From NCBI RefSeq assembly GCF_000090795.2, contig NW_003546278.1, forward strand, positions 338,123-391,540: a stretch of DNA of 53,418 bases, in the 5' to 3' direction. The position numbers and the translations under genes are program-made. Below, one piece after another: positions 1 to 11,222 of the stretch. The stretch is from Amphimedon queenslandica (Eukaryota > Porifera > Demospongiae > Haplosclerida > Niphatidae). The notes beneath the pieces were generated by a model. It was not told where the DNA came from and ran no database searches. It was given only the letters and a program-made list of their open reading frames with translations. The stretch's first letter is position 1, and every line of letters starts with the position of its first letter.

Positions 1-1
1 G

Positions 2-270
2 ATTAGCAACTTTAAGGCTGGATTTCTAAGTTCTGCATGCAATAAAGCAATTTTAATGAAGTGGACCATATAGAACTAATCAAGAGCTAACTACAAACAT
101 ATATACTGGTAGCAAAATTTGTGTATTTGAAAGAACTACTAAACGGCAAGTTTAAATTTTGACTGCATAATTTAGCTCTGCATAACTTCTAATAATTGCA
201 AAATTGCAAAATACCTCTTAGCTGCTTTATTGCACGCAGAATTTAGAAATCCAGCCTAAAAGTTGCTAAT
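2..270. mobile_element. MITE with about 50-bp terminal inverted repeats
   Basis: The left end reads ATTAGCAACTTTAAGGCTGG and the reverse complement of the right end reads ATTAGCAACTTTTAGGCTGG. The match continues for about 50 bp per side through a shared TTCTGC-TGCAATAAAGCA segment. The middle is AT-rich and non-coding. The left target duplication cannot be judged because the element starts at the window edge. Superfamily is unknown. Confidence 0.8.
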
Positions 271-634
271 ATTTTAATGCAGAAACTTGCTAATGTTCCC
301 CCATCTACGTCATCGCGTGATCACGCCCACCACCGGAAGTGATTTGACAAGATGTCTGTAAGGCAAAAAATTACAAGTTTTGACCCAAGATTTAGTACAA
401 AAACAGTACTTTTTAATAATTTTAGCTATTTTTCCTATTATTCTCTCTTCATTACCAACTTATTCCAGGCAAAAAAATTTTGGGGTGCAGTTACCCTTTA
501 ACGTGATAATCATGGTCTTTTCCAAGATTGTCAATTAATTTAATGACACTATTGTAAGATACAGATAGTTCTAATGGGCATAAACTAGTAAACACCTATA
601 GGAAGGAAATGAAACTACTGGTAATTAATTTCAA
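271..634. other. no gene recognised
   Basis: AT-rich sequence between the MITE and the next coding remnant. A short block at 291-345 is richer in G and C. I see no ORF or repeat I can name here. Confidence 0.5.
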
Positions 635-1974
635 TTAACCTTCTTTGAGCAATGAGAAGTGCATAAAATTAAGGATATAACCTTCTGCCAGATTCATTCT
701 TTTAAAGCGGTACTTCAAAAGAATAGATACACACAGGCAAATAACAGCAATGCGATTGAATCGAGTATTTCTTGTTTCAGTAGCAGCCATCAAGAAATTG
801 TGAAAGGAGGGAGCTTTGGTCTTTATCTCTACATATATTTTATCCCAACTAAACAGCTTTAGATCTTTGGGTGAAGTAGAATAGAGGACAAAATTTAGTG
901 TGCTAAGTGCTTTTATTTCAGCTTTCATGATTCTCATTAATTTTGAAATGAGGTGACGTCTATTCGCATTAGAAAAGCATTCATCAACCAAAGTTCTATC
1001 ACTTCCACGAGCAAGTGCCTTAGATGATTTTTTTTGTTTGGGAGTCATACTGTACGTCTTCTGATTCTCGGAGCTTTTAATGACAATCTATTATACGGAT
1101 GTAATGTACTTTTGATATTAATTTCTTACGGCAACATCTGGAGATCCAGTGACATTTTGTGATGATGATCCTGCTACTGTTGTTACTCTGATTTTACGAG
1201 GATTGCTTAGTTGTTCTTCATCTGCCAATGTTTCAGAGCTCCTCTTTCTCTAGTCAATTGGGGCCATCTGGCTTCTAGCATAATCTTGTCCACAGCTTCA
1301 GTATTGTTTTCCATAGTACTCTGCTCCAACTTTTCATATCTACAAGTGAGACATAGTAAATGTGACCATAATTGACAAAAGGGCCCTTATGGCGGATTTT
1401 AAAATTGATCATTATAATGGAAAATATCAACCTGTGAGTGCTTTGTTAGACAATCATTGTTTCTAAAAGTTTCATAATAACTTTTTGCATCCTGTGGAGT
1501 AATTTTATGATAAATGGGGCTCAGGAAGTTGGATTTCTTAGGCTAGAAAGACAAATTTCACTACCTGCCATAAGGTCCCTTTTGTCAATTATGGTCACAA
1601 ATATTAAACACAAAAAAAACGTGTAGTCTTGTAGACTAGTAATAACATAATATTCGCTCACTTGACAACGCTGAAACACAAATCCTGCACATTCTGCCAT
1701 GAAAACCAGTTTCATCACTCAAAAGTTGATCAACATCAACTTCAATACTAAGCTCCAAAAATCTATTCTTAACTAACTTCTTCCAAACAGGGAGTACTTT
1801 TGAACTGCTGTTACTCAGCATATTATACCTATTGGTTGCCTGGTTGGACAAGTCCTTTCCACAGCCATAGCATATGACATATGTAGACAGTTTTAATTGT
1901 TCATTAATAAAAGTTATTATTATTATTATTATCATTATTCTTGCTGCAATTAATTGCACAATATCATGCAGCAA
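635..1974 (-). pseudogene. DUF6589-type protein, N-terminal part, spliced remnant
   Basis: Three minus-strand segments fit one spliced gene. Exon A (about 1974-1662) encodes a CYGCG cysteine pair, a KVLPVWKKLV stretch and MCRIC, the cysteine-rich N-terminus I associate with DUF6589-bearing proteins of sponges and cnidarians. Exon B (1339-1130) encodes a charged stretch ending SPDVA at a GTAAGAA donor. Exon C (1087-635) continues in phase with IVIKSSENQKTY, then SKALARGS and a helical region. The B-C intron is only 42 nt. Exon B has an internal +1 shift after the WPQLTR codons, and the A-B junction does not keep phase, so I call it broken. The DUF6589 core itself is absent; exon C ends at a possible GTTAAT donor, so more may lie outside the window. 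These genes are often transposon-associated; function unknown. Confidence 0.5.
1362..1598. mobile_element. MITE-B copy 1 (237 bp), intronic
   Basis: The ends form inverted repeats: GTGACCATAATTGACAAAAG at the left and the same sequence on the complement of the right end, continuing to CTTATGGCGG. The flanks are AAAT on both sides, consistent with a 4-bp target duplication. It lies between exon A and exon B of the DUF6589-type remnant. A second copy of identical length is at 29375-29611. Confidence 0.9.
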
Positions 1975-3203
1975 GCCCCACCAAAAGCCCTTTAAGTTAG
2001 AACGACTTGTGTATATGGACTGATCCTGACCTTCCTCTTTGTGAGGGTCAGGCCCCGCCTGACTGTCCTGGAGTGTGGTGGGAGTGAGAGAAATTTGAAT
2101 GGTAGCATTGACAAAATGGCACTAATGACCAGGGACAGGAGTGATGCAGCATCTAAAGCAGGAAAGGCAATACAGGAAAGAAGGGCAATGGCAAAGGCCG
2201 AAAGGCCACTGGATAATTGAGAGCAGGATGGAGATTAGGCTACACGTATGTCATGATGAAGGATGCTCAGGAGATGGTCTAAAGCGTAACAAGGAAGCTT
2301 TTTTTAAAGAGAGTGACTCAGCAAAACAGTGAAATAGTAGCAGGCTGCTGCTTATATTATAAGCAAGTTAAAATGTTTCAATACCTTTTAGTGAGGGCAC
2401 CTTTTACTGGAAACATGTTAACCTTCAAACCACTTATACAGCTTCAACTGTTTCTGTAGGTTTACTTCATCATCTGAAGTTGTTAAAACTGTGGTGTGAT
2501 GTTTTGTTTTGATGTAAAATGAGATAAATAGAGCTTTTACCATGCGTGATGATCATTAAATCTATTTAACCTATAACTTGCTTGGAGTAACTAAAACTAA
2601 ACAAGTTATAGAGTGAAAATATGCATCAAACAAAGCTGCATGAGGATAGGACAGTTACATTATCACAAGCGCTAAGTACAAGCCATAAACTGCCAATATG
2701 TCCATTTTTAGAGGCCCATCTATTTAACCTATATCTTTAGATAGAGTGCTAACAAAAAAAAAGGACCAAACTGCAAAAAACTTCAGAGTTTTTGACATGA
2801 GGATAGGCTTTTAACCAAGGCACAGACAATACGATGAAAAAAATAATAGCTGTATTCACTAATTTGTGCCATCACAAAGGCAATTTTAGTGATAAGACAT
2901 GGGACGGCAAGAGGAGATTTTGTCAGCAAAACTGGGATTACGTGTCACAAAGAAGAGTCATGAACTCTTAAGACACACCTGCTCATCATCAATAGAAATA
3001 AAACTCAAACTAGTACAGCAGAAGACTTTGAGAAGAGCTTGTTTAGTCCTTCCATTGCTTTTCCACCATTACAGAGTCTGTCCGTGTGACGTCATCAGTT
3101 TCCAATCTATGTTACGTAGTTATAAAATCTATGCTCATACTTACTTTTTTCCACTGGAAAAGGGACTAAGAGAGTATTAAGTGGCAGAAACACAACTATG
3201 GTT
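1975..3203. other. no gene recognised; one old tandem duplication
   Basis: Small ORFs here have no family resemblance I can name. A 34-codon plus-strand ORF starting with ATG at about 2119 is Lys/Arg/Ala rich but unrecognised. The only clear structure is the diverged duplication listed at 2561-2830. Confidence 0.5.
2561..2830. repeat. diverged tandem duplication, period about 158 bp
   Basis: TCTATTTAACCTATA occurs at 2561 and 2719, and CATGAGGATAGG at 2639 and 2796, so the anchors keep spacings of 158 and 157 bp. The sequence between the anchors is much diverged. Confidence 0.55.
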
Positions 3204-3828
3204 CTAGACAACTCTATGCCGCTTTTGTGGAGGACTACTGACCAAATTTCTCACTTGAGGTCCGTTGGGGGTGCTTTTGAAACACGACGCAGGCTTTGTA
3301 ACAGAAGGCAGTGCACACACTTTGTCTTTGAAGTCATCTCAAATCTTCTCGAAGAGGTACCACTGTCTTTCTGCAGATAACACTTTGGGCGGTATTATGG
3401 GTGGCACGCAGGTAGGAGGACTGAAGTTGGTGTCCCTAAGTATCCTCACTGCTTGCGGCTGGTCATTGCAGGATAATTGGGTGATTAAGTCTCCTCCCCT
3501 CAGTGACTGTTCCTCAAAGGTAAAGTGATGTATCCCTTTGATATCATAGAAGCAGGGAGCAAGGAAGCTTTTCCAGTCGTAAGATGGCACTATGACCTCC
3601 TTAGCTACCATTTGAGAAACATTCATGTGAGAGAAATCATTCACTACGCTGGCAATGTCCTCAAGGTGACCAACTTCAGTCCTCCTAAACGGCCGTTTGA
3701 TCAGCCCAAAGCACAAATCAGGTGAGAATTTTGTGTGTCCTACTGAGAGAAACAATATTTTAATTAATGCATTCCTGCCATTTAATATTCTCCAGGCAGA
3801 TAATGCATAAATGCATTATTTTTATTCT

Positions 3829-3922
3829 GGCCTATACAGTTATCAGCATTTACAAAAAGAGACAGCTTTGAAGCCATGGTTTTCAATGTCATGATGTAAG
3901 TAGCTGATAACTGTATCGGCCC
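3829..3922. mobile_element. short MITE (about 94 bp)
   Basis: GGCCTATACAGTTATCAGC at the left is matched by GGCCGATACAGTTATCAGC on the complement of the right end. It sits where an exon of the DUF7869-type gene would be expected. No convincing target duplication. Confidence 0.7.
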
Positions 3923-4934
3923 CCTTTCCTGTGTTTACGGAACTAAATAAGTGACTTGTTGGGGGATTGCTTCACAGCACATTGCAAATAGGCTACACTT
4001 CCTTGGGGTTAAGAAGTAAATTGGCCCAGGTTGCAGTAGGCCACTTGGATAGTGACCCTATAAAATTGAAAATATTAACAATAACACAAGTTGAAAAATA
4101 AATGAAAACACATGATTTACAACAACTTAATTTTTACATGTAGGACACTGTACCTGCTGGGCATAATCAAAACTGAAGTGTATTTCAGGAATTGCAGACA
4201 CAGGCCTCTCCACTACCACATTCAATCTCTCCGCTGACTCCTTCACCCTCTGCAAAACAGATTGGTAGTACTCCCTCTCTCTTTTGGCATGGGCAATGTG
4301 CTCCCTTCCTTTCTGAATCATCTGCTTATTTTAAAGGTGGTTATTATTATTATTTATATTATTTCATGAATTTTCTTTACCTCAGATTGGTTTTAAAGTG
4401 GGGTATTGGTGCTCCTCACAACAAGCCTGCTGACCTTCCTGCAAGTCTAGCAGAGGTCAGTCATTGGTTTCATTATAAGGATGCAAGGGACATACAGCTT
4501 CCAAGTCAGTTTTAATTCTGACTCACAAACAATACGCCTAACGCATGATGATTTTTATGCCTCATAATAGACCATTTCGACATACTGGACAGCATAAAGA
4601 TTGCTTTATCATCCCTCTCTCCTGGGATTCTTCCTGGCAGCAATATCACGTTCTCCTCTGCAAACGCATTTTTTATTCTCTCATCTGACAAGGCATGTTT
4701 TGGAAGCCTGCTTGTGTTTCCATGTACTTTAACAATTAAATAAAGTGAGTAGTAAGCAATGTTTGTATACTTATCATACAGGTATACCTTGGTTTCAAAC
4801 CCTTTATAATCAAATGCCTGCAATCTACTGTGCTTAATGCTATGTATGAACATGAAGAGCTTCACACACTTAAAGCAATAATAATAATTTCTGTTTTTCC
4901 TCCTTATTTTGCTTCTTAGAATAACGAGGATAAC

Positions 4935-4938
<4 letters not shown>

Positions 4939-4972
<34 letters not shown>

Positions 4973-5098
4973 GTAGTTGTAGTAGTAGTAGTAGTTGTAG
5001 CAGTAGCAGTAGCAGAGCAGTAGCGTAGCAGTAGCAGTAGGAGTAGCAGTAGCAGTAGTAGTAGTAGTAGTAATAATAACAATAATAATAGTTGTAAC
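4939..5098. repeat. compound trinucleotide microsatellite (AAT)n/(AGT)n
   Basis: Runs of AAT give way to AGT/AGC triplets with minor interruptions and return to AAT. It lies in an apparent intron of the DUF7869-type pseudogene and creates spurious poly-Leu and poly-Tyr reading frames. Confidence 0.9.
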
Positions 5099-5873
5099 AT
5101 TAGCATTAATGTATTTCTATTTCTTTTACCTTCTTCATGTTGTGGAAATTGGTTGTTTTGCTGCTGGATCCTAGCCCTTGTGATCTTATTGGCTGAGTTC
5201 CTCTCACTCCAGTTTGTAGGGGCCATTAACTGAGCCATTACCACCAGGTCAAGCTGCTCCTTTGTCAATTCCTTTATATCCCACCTGATTCTCGTAAGAT
5301 AATCCTCAAAATGTAACATTTTTTGCCACAGCAACCTTCCCTGTAAAATTTATCAAAACTCTCTGACATCAACTTCTCTCTCTTCTCGCTGTAGCTCTAG
5401 CTCTGGCTGCTGCTGTAAGAAGTCCTGCTCCAACTGCACTTGCTGTTCCTCAAGTGGCTGCTCACTTTCAAAAATCTTCTGCTCTTCAAGTGTTTCCTCT
5501 TAGATGAAATTATCACTATCACTTTCCATCTCTTCGTATTATTCATCATCATCACTGTTTATATTGTCTGTTATTATAATGATAAAACTAGTAAAAACAG
5601 TTTCATTGTTGTATAGCTATGAACACAGTTTAATGTTATGCTTAATTTACCTTCTGGTACGTCATAGAAGTTTCTAGTAGCTCTTGAACTCCTGGATCCT
5701 CAAAGGAGCCTTGACCTCCATTTAAAAGGCGAGAAATTTCGTCTGCTGACATTTTAGAGCGAGTAGACAGCCTAGTGACTGTCTAACTGACTTCCTAGTT
5801 CCTACCTTGTTGCTATGGTTATGCCGTGTTGCCTAGCAACTACAACTGCGTATACCTCCGTTTCTAATATATG

Positions 5874-6076
5874 CACTGTTAAAACTGAAGTGTTGGCATA
5901 CACTCGTGGGTGTCACAAATTTGGGTGTTGTTTACTATTGGGGTGTTGAATCAATCTAGCTTGGTGTTGTTCTATTGAAAGAGGGGTGTTACTACAACAC
6001 TACAACTTGTGTTAAAGTTAAAGGATAGCCATGACACCCTTACAGGTGTTGCAATAACACTGTATTTAATACAGTG
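5874..6076. mobile_element. MITE with CACTGT ends (about 203 bp)
   Basis: The left end starts CACTGTTAAAAC and reaches GGGTGTCA. The complement of the right end starts CACTGTATTAAA and also reaches GGGTGTCA, giving imperfect inverted repeats of about 45 bp. The interior is peppered with GGTGTTG motifs. The boundary is ambiguous (TG on both sides). Confidence 0.65.
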
Positions 6077-6292
6077 TGTGAATTATTCAAGCCCCGTAAA
6101 TGGGAAAGCCTCTTCGAGATGGAGCCCATATCTTGCTAAGTAGGAGTTACACAGAGCTTAGGGTATCATTCAATGGGTAATCACTTATACGATATTATTA
6201 TTCAAAATAATATCAAAAAAATTATTGTGTGTATGTTTTGTTGTCAGATATCTTCTTATTGTATTCATCGCCAATTGGTCGATTTTCTCGTA

Positions 6293-7800
6293 CTAGGCCA
6301 CATACAAATTCTTAGATGGCATAAATCTAGATGTAACCCTTTCAATGTCACAAGGTACATTAATATGATCAAATTTAATTGACATACGTGTAGCATAAAT
6401 ATCAATTACTGTACCAATGGCACAATTAGCTAATCCTACAGTCACATCAATATTACATCTTAGCATTACTCTATAGCCTACTGCTAAAGACAATACAGTT
6501 TCTAAACCAGCTATTTTACTTGGTTGATCTTTTAGTTTTGTCTAATTTTTTTTCTTGTTTTTTGTCAAATTTTGCTGTGCTGGCACTTTCATCAACAACA
6601 GCAACAAATGCTTATTCTATTTTCTCAGTTTCTAGACTTTGTAACATTAATTCATTGATTTCTTTGCAGGCGTCTACTATCAGAATTAGGCAAATGGATT
6701 TCTTCCTTTATTTTCCAATTCCTTATATTTTTCTTGTATTGAAACCTTTAATACGCGACTCTTAAGCATATTAATAGTTTCATCAGTCAGACAGCCATGC
6801 CTAATAGAATCAAGCATCTTAAAGAAAGTTTTGTCACCTTTTTGTCGCTTATTAATTGTTCAATATATTGTACTGTTTCTTTCCATATGTTAACTGAATT
6901 TGCTGCTCCTAGTCTAGTTTTTACTAGTTTGTTGCTAATTTTATAAAATACTGGCCTACCACTAACTCGTGGCAACTGTAAGAGGTCCTATACAAATAAA
7001 ATATTTTTGGATCCAAACCATTTATCAGTTCCACATACATCTTCCAAGCACATGTGTAAGTATGCTAAATTTAGATTGGATACCTTAGATACCACTTCTA
7101 CTATTAAAATTCGTCAAATTTGTAATTGTCATTCTTATCTTTTTCTGAGCTTCTTTAATGAAAGCCCAATATCCAGCTGTCTTACCCTCATGCTGTATTG
7201 GTAGCTGAAATAATCTATGTAGTCTTAAAAACTCATTCTCTAATAAGTCTTTATGTTCTTTTTCACATATATGATGAGTCTTCATTTTATCAAAAATTTT
7301 ACATTAAGCATTGCCTCTCTTTTCTCTAATGTTAAAGTAGGTACATTTATATGCATGTCAGCAATATCAGCTACTGCTTCCATTATTTCACCCAGTAATT
7401 AAGGCTCATTACCTTCTTGTTATCAGGAAGTTTTTCAGTAAAACCAGCTTTATTTCTTCCATGACTATTTACTTGCAATCACGTTCAGCTTCTAATAATT
7501 TCTGTAGTTTACTGAAATAATTTTAAATGCCACGTATAGATGCTTCTTTGTGACGCCTAAATCCTTGTTCCATTGTTCTTCCTTCAATTACGAGTGTGCT
7601 CTCATCTCTAAAAGGCACAAATAAAAATAATAGCGAGTAATAAAAATCGTCTCTTCCGCTTTTTGCATAGGACTAAATGTCCTATTGTTTGGAAGGACTG
7701 GCTTTGATCGAAGTTTGTATTCTGTTTGTCCATTTTCTCCTATTATATCAAATTTGTAATTAGCAACAGATTGGTAAAGAGATTGATTTTCCATGTTATT
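6293..7800 (-). pseudogene. Helitron Pif1-type helicase remnants
   Basis: Minus-strand fragments are collinear with the post-Rep part of Helitron proteins: [13 protein letters not shown] with [20 protein letters not shown] (about 7700-7505), LPRVSGRPVFYKI with IWKETVQYIEQL (about 6975-6850), and GYRVMLRCNIDVTVGLANCA with IGTVIDI (6475-6395), the last matching the Pif1 C-terminal region where a strand reads G-x-VMLxxNID. The Walker A motif was not found. The reading ends at 6293 before the KCQG-type motif, so the helicase is truncated as well as frameshifted. Confidence 0.6.
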
Positions 7801-8339
7801 TAGTCTTCTTGGATAAAAGTCTATAATTATGCTAGGACTAAAAATTTTCTTAGCAGATCGATCCTCTTTCGTTAAATATAAATAGTTTTTTTATTTTTTG
7901 CTCCTTTTATGAGGCAAGTACACATTAACGTACTGTACAGTTACTGATTTCATGTATAAACTTTCACCGAGAAGAAGATCACTGGCTTCATATAGTCCTA
8001 CTTCTTTAGCTCGAAGTCACTTTTGTCCAATTTTCCAAAGCCTGCTGTGTATGTTGTCACAGCTGCTTACTTCATCGCATAAATCCTGTGCATGACTCTT
8101 TCCTGCTTTAGTGACGTATCCAGTTACATACTCCGATAAGGAAAGACTCCACTGTGCTATGTATTGCAAGTCCATATTTGCATGCTAAAATTTCAACAGT
8201 AAAAGATTGCAGTCATTGACTCAAAGTTCTTTTTCATTTCATTTCATTTAAGATAATATAATTTATTGCATGATTTCAAGCTATTTTCAAAATCACTGAT
8301 GCAAATACTATTTTGTACTGGTCTAAGAAAATCATATCT

Positions 8340-9231
8340 TCATCTAGATATATAGGTCTTTCCGATTCTAATGTTTCGTTTGCAGTACTTGCTGCACTTG
8401 TGCATTTGGTATTTTGTTACCAAAAACTTTAAATCAGGCGACGTATTTCTGTCTGGTATATGACAGGTAATTCTATCTTGTATGAAAGAACAGACTTCTT
8501 CTGGATGATTGATGCCAACAATGGGAGCATTTTCAATCCATAAGAGGATATCATAATGACGCACTCCACACATTTGATATTCTTTCTTAACATAATATTG
8601 CTCTACTTTGCCTAGAACACCTCTCTGGAGAATGACTATATTAATAAATTTCTTAAACTTGTCAGAAAATTGTCGTGATACAGAAACAGGGTCCTCAGTG
8701 CATAATCTAGAAATACACTATGGTTGTGGAGCATTATTTACTTTTTTTAAATATTACGCTATATTAGCTAAATCATATTCAGCACAACTTAATGTTAGTC
8801 AAAGTGTTGATGAGCCATACTCAGCAATCATTGCTTTGACTACAGCTTTTATGCGGAATCAATATGATTTGTGCCCAATATTGGAGCCAACATTGTACTT
8901 AAATTGCCTTAAAATTCTTCATGTAACACATTTATTTTTTGTCAACAGTTTGACCCTTGCCCCTTGATATTCTTAATAAATTATATATACCAGTTTTAAA
9001 GGCCTTGTTAATTTATGAACCATAATAGAGCAAACAATATGAATGATTTCTACAAAATTGGGAATCTTTGTTGTAAGTTCTTGATTTTATGTATTCACTA
9101 TATGATAAAGTCAGCGCTCGATAGCTTTGTCTGGGAAGATGCTCACCATATTGCCCAGTTTGAAATAAAGTAGGAAAGCATAAATCAAGATGCTCTTGCC
9201 TATTCTCTATAGGCGCTTCTTTTACATTCAT
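8340..9231 (-). pseudogene. Helitron_like_N and HUH Rep core, damaged catalytic motif
   Basis: At 9231-9013 the frame reads CFPTLFQTGQYGEH, LSYSEYIKSR and SQFCRNHSYCLLY, typical of Helitron_like_N. At 8573-8340 it reads VRHYDILLWIENAPIVGI, then CSFIQDRITCHIPD and TKYQMHKCSKYC, the Rep region around the HUH motif of rolling-circle replication initiators. The motif expected as H-x-H is H-Y-D here, so the metal site has lost a histidine; the second copy keeps H-Y-H. The segment between them (9012-8574) is in a different frame and partly unreadable. No tyrosine motif could be located. Confidence 0.75.
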
Positions 9232-9449
9232 TAGTTTCTATTCACTATTATCAGAAACTGTTGCAATTTTACTATCAAGATTTCTAATGGTATATGCGGA
9301 AAGACCTTCTAAATCTTAATCATTTGCTTTATGAAGCATTATGTACTATTGCTAACTACTTGTATAACATTTTTAGACGATTTGTCAATTGAATCATCGT
9401 CTTAGTTTCTATATGCCCAATTTATTTCTATTAGTTTTCTTAGTGCTGC

Positions 9450-11190
9450 TTATATTTTATTTACATCAACTATTCTATGCCAGACAGTATTTGATATAGT
9501 AGGCTGTCTATGAATAATAATATAAAGTTCTGGATTAGGCAAATCATTAGAATCTATACCAATCTTATTTAAAATTTCCATGGTTTTTTCTAATGGAAGG
9601 GGTAAATGAAACATTGCACCTTTAAGAGCCTTCAAAGAGTTATATGTAGGCACTTTTAAGGTGTGTGTGCTTAGCCTAACACTTGTCTGAAATCATTTGG
9701 CTCTCTGCATTAACTGGCAACTCAAAGGATCCAAATTTTCCCATTCTTTGGGTAGTGGCTCACACTTTAACCCATTGAGTACACAAGGTGCTGGAACTTC
9801 AATTTTCCTATTAATAGGTTCACAATGATTACAAATATACATAACTTTATTTAATGCTGTAGGATCAGTCTCTCTAATGTAACCTACTAAATTTTTAGCT
9901 TCAGTGACAGACTTTTTTTTTAAAGCCTGTCACAACTACAACATGCATTAACTGCTTGATCAGACAAAGCTTTCTTTAATTCATTAATAGCATCTGAGTA
10001 CTGAAAATAAAGTACAGTATCTAAATTTGGTAATCTAAATGGGTCATCTTCTTCACCATCGTTAATAGCATGATAGACATCAAATTCAGTCTTATCTGCT
10101 CCATTAATTTTTAAATTCATCAATTGTGCTATAACGCCATCAGCAAGGAAAGAATCAATATTATCTATTGTTAAATGGGCATTTCTAGCAACATAAGTGT
10201 TTTAAAAGGCGTCTCAGCAAATGATAATGTACAGATGCATTGTGTAAAATACACAGCATACTTTTACAGCCATTATCATTACAACTACACACAATAGGAT
10301 GGCATATCCTTTCAAAAACATTTTCTGAATATTTTTAATATTTTTCAACACTATTTTCAACTTTTTTAACCATTACCATTACATTTGTATTATCACAGTT
10401 ATCATGTTCATACACTTGATCAATTTTTTCAACATGCAGGGATCTTGTCATAATGATCATCAGGACATTAATCGCATGCAACTAAATGCTTCCTCAATTC
10501 TTTAATGGGTTCATCAAAATATCGTCTCAATAATAGAACTAATGTCACTTTTTAATAAAGGCTTGCACCTGCTTGTACAGTGCCATTTGAGGGTAGGGTT
10601 TCTCTTATTGGTATACATTCTATTGTTGTCATCAAGACTATCATCTTCAGAGTCACTATCATCATTACATTCTTCTATTCTATCAATACTTGATACATCA
10701 ACAATCTCTGCTACATAACAAGTGCCATGTGTATCAACAGGGATTGCAATTGGAATATCTAATTGGCTATCAAAATTATCATTAGGATACAAGTGTGCTG
10801 ATTCATAAAAATAGGGCTCACTATTGTGTGACATTGCTCACCAAAATCACTAAAGCCATTCAACTTCAATTTCCTAATGCTATTTGATACACATATCAAT
10901 ATGCCTACTATGTGGGATCCGTTTTTCAAAAGTGATTCTAACAATATACTTGATGCAGAATTACATTTACTGTCATATGTTGTGTTCTCAAAATATATAC
11001 CTTTCATACTTGATGGCAATAAATTAACTATTTTGGGGCTGCTGTAAAAAAATATTCCTTTGCTTCACTATATGGTGCAGTTAATGAGTACTTAGAACGC
11101 AATCTATACAATATTTCACAATAATTACAATCATAATAATCTTAATTTAGACACCTCTTATTTTCCATATTCAGTGCTATTTTTAACTTA
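9450..11190 (-). pseudogene. Helitron Rep-helicase, N-terminal region with DUF6570-like domain
   Basis: The segments, read on the minus strand, are a start near 11190 (MDKLKIALN-like in the second copy), then SIRKLKLNGFSDFGEQCH (about 10875), a frame change into SEPYFYESAHLYP, an acidic CNDDSDSEDD stretch, and LKWHCTSRCKPLL. MMNLKING, PNLDTVLYFQYSDA and a Cys pair follow at 10123-9920. Then comes ICNHCEPINRKIEVPAPC with KCEPLPKEW, and PTYNSLKALKGAMFHLPLPL (9653-9594), which I recognise as the DUF6570-like domain that precedes Helitron_like_N in many animal Helitrons. Several frameshifts and a stop near 9690 break it. The second Helitron confirms the reading of the first half. Confidence 0.7.
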
Positions 11191-11222
11191 TCCATTTCAT
11201 TATCAAAATATTTAAATTTTAA

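Larger units (their letters stand above)
3204..5752 (-). pseudogene. DUF7869-type transposon-like protein, multi-exon pseudogene
   Basis: The minus strand carries the segments of one gene in order. A first exon begins MSADEISRLLNGGQGSFEDP and ends at a GTAAAT donor near 5650. Then come a Glu/Gln-rich segment, [38 protein letters not shown] with ILLPGRIPG (about 4740-4600), a REREYYQSVL helix with FDYAQQ at a GTACAG donor (about 4320-4158), and a C-terminal exon (3742-3204) with GHTKFSPDLCFGLIKRPFRR, VPSYDW, HHFTF and ERQWYLFEKI. This order matches a widespread cnidarian/sponge family ending in a DUF7869-like domain. Damage: stops in the acidic exon, a stop where the family has Trp near 4455, a TGA in place of a likely CGA after FEKI, and no exon for the segment between FDYAQQ and GHTKF, where a MITE lies. 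Function unknown; likely transposon-derived. Confidence 0.6.
6290..11222 (-). mobile_element. Helitron copy 1, decayed, truncated by an assembly gap
   Basis: A minus-strand series of frame-broken segments follows the Helitron order: N-terminal region (11.2-9.9 kb), a DUF6570-like cysteine region, Helitron_like_N, Rep/HUH core, then Pif1-type helicase remnants ending near 6.29 kb. Its 5' part runs into an N gap at 11223. I could not place a 5' TC or a 3' hairpin plus CTRR end with confidence. A second copy at 28.5-30.9 kb is collinear for the N-terminal and HUH parts. Confidence 0.8.

Noticed and set aside
4870..5334. 154-aa minus-strand ORF with poly-Leu and poly-Tyr
   Set aside because: Its C-terminal half is the translated trinucleotide microsatellite in an intron; only the first about 75 residues are family sequence.
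6191..6214. GATATTATT-loop-AATAATATC hairpin as the Helitron 3' terminus
   Set aside because: No CTRR follows on the minus strand within about 12 nt, and A/T-only hairpins are common by chance here.
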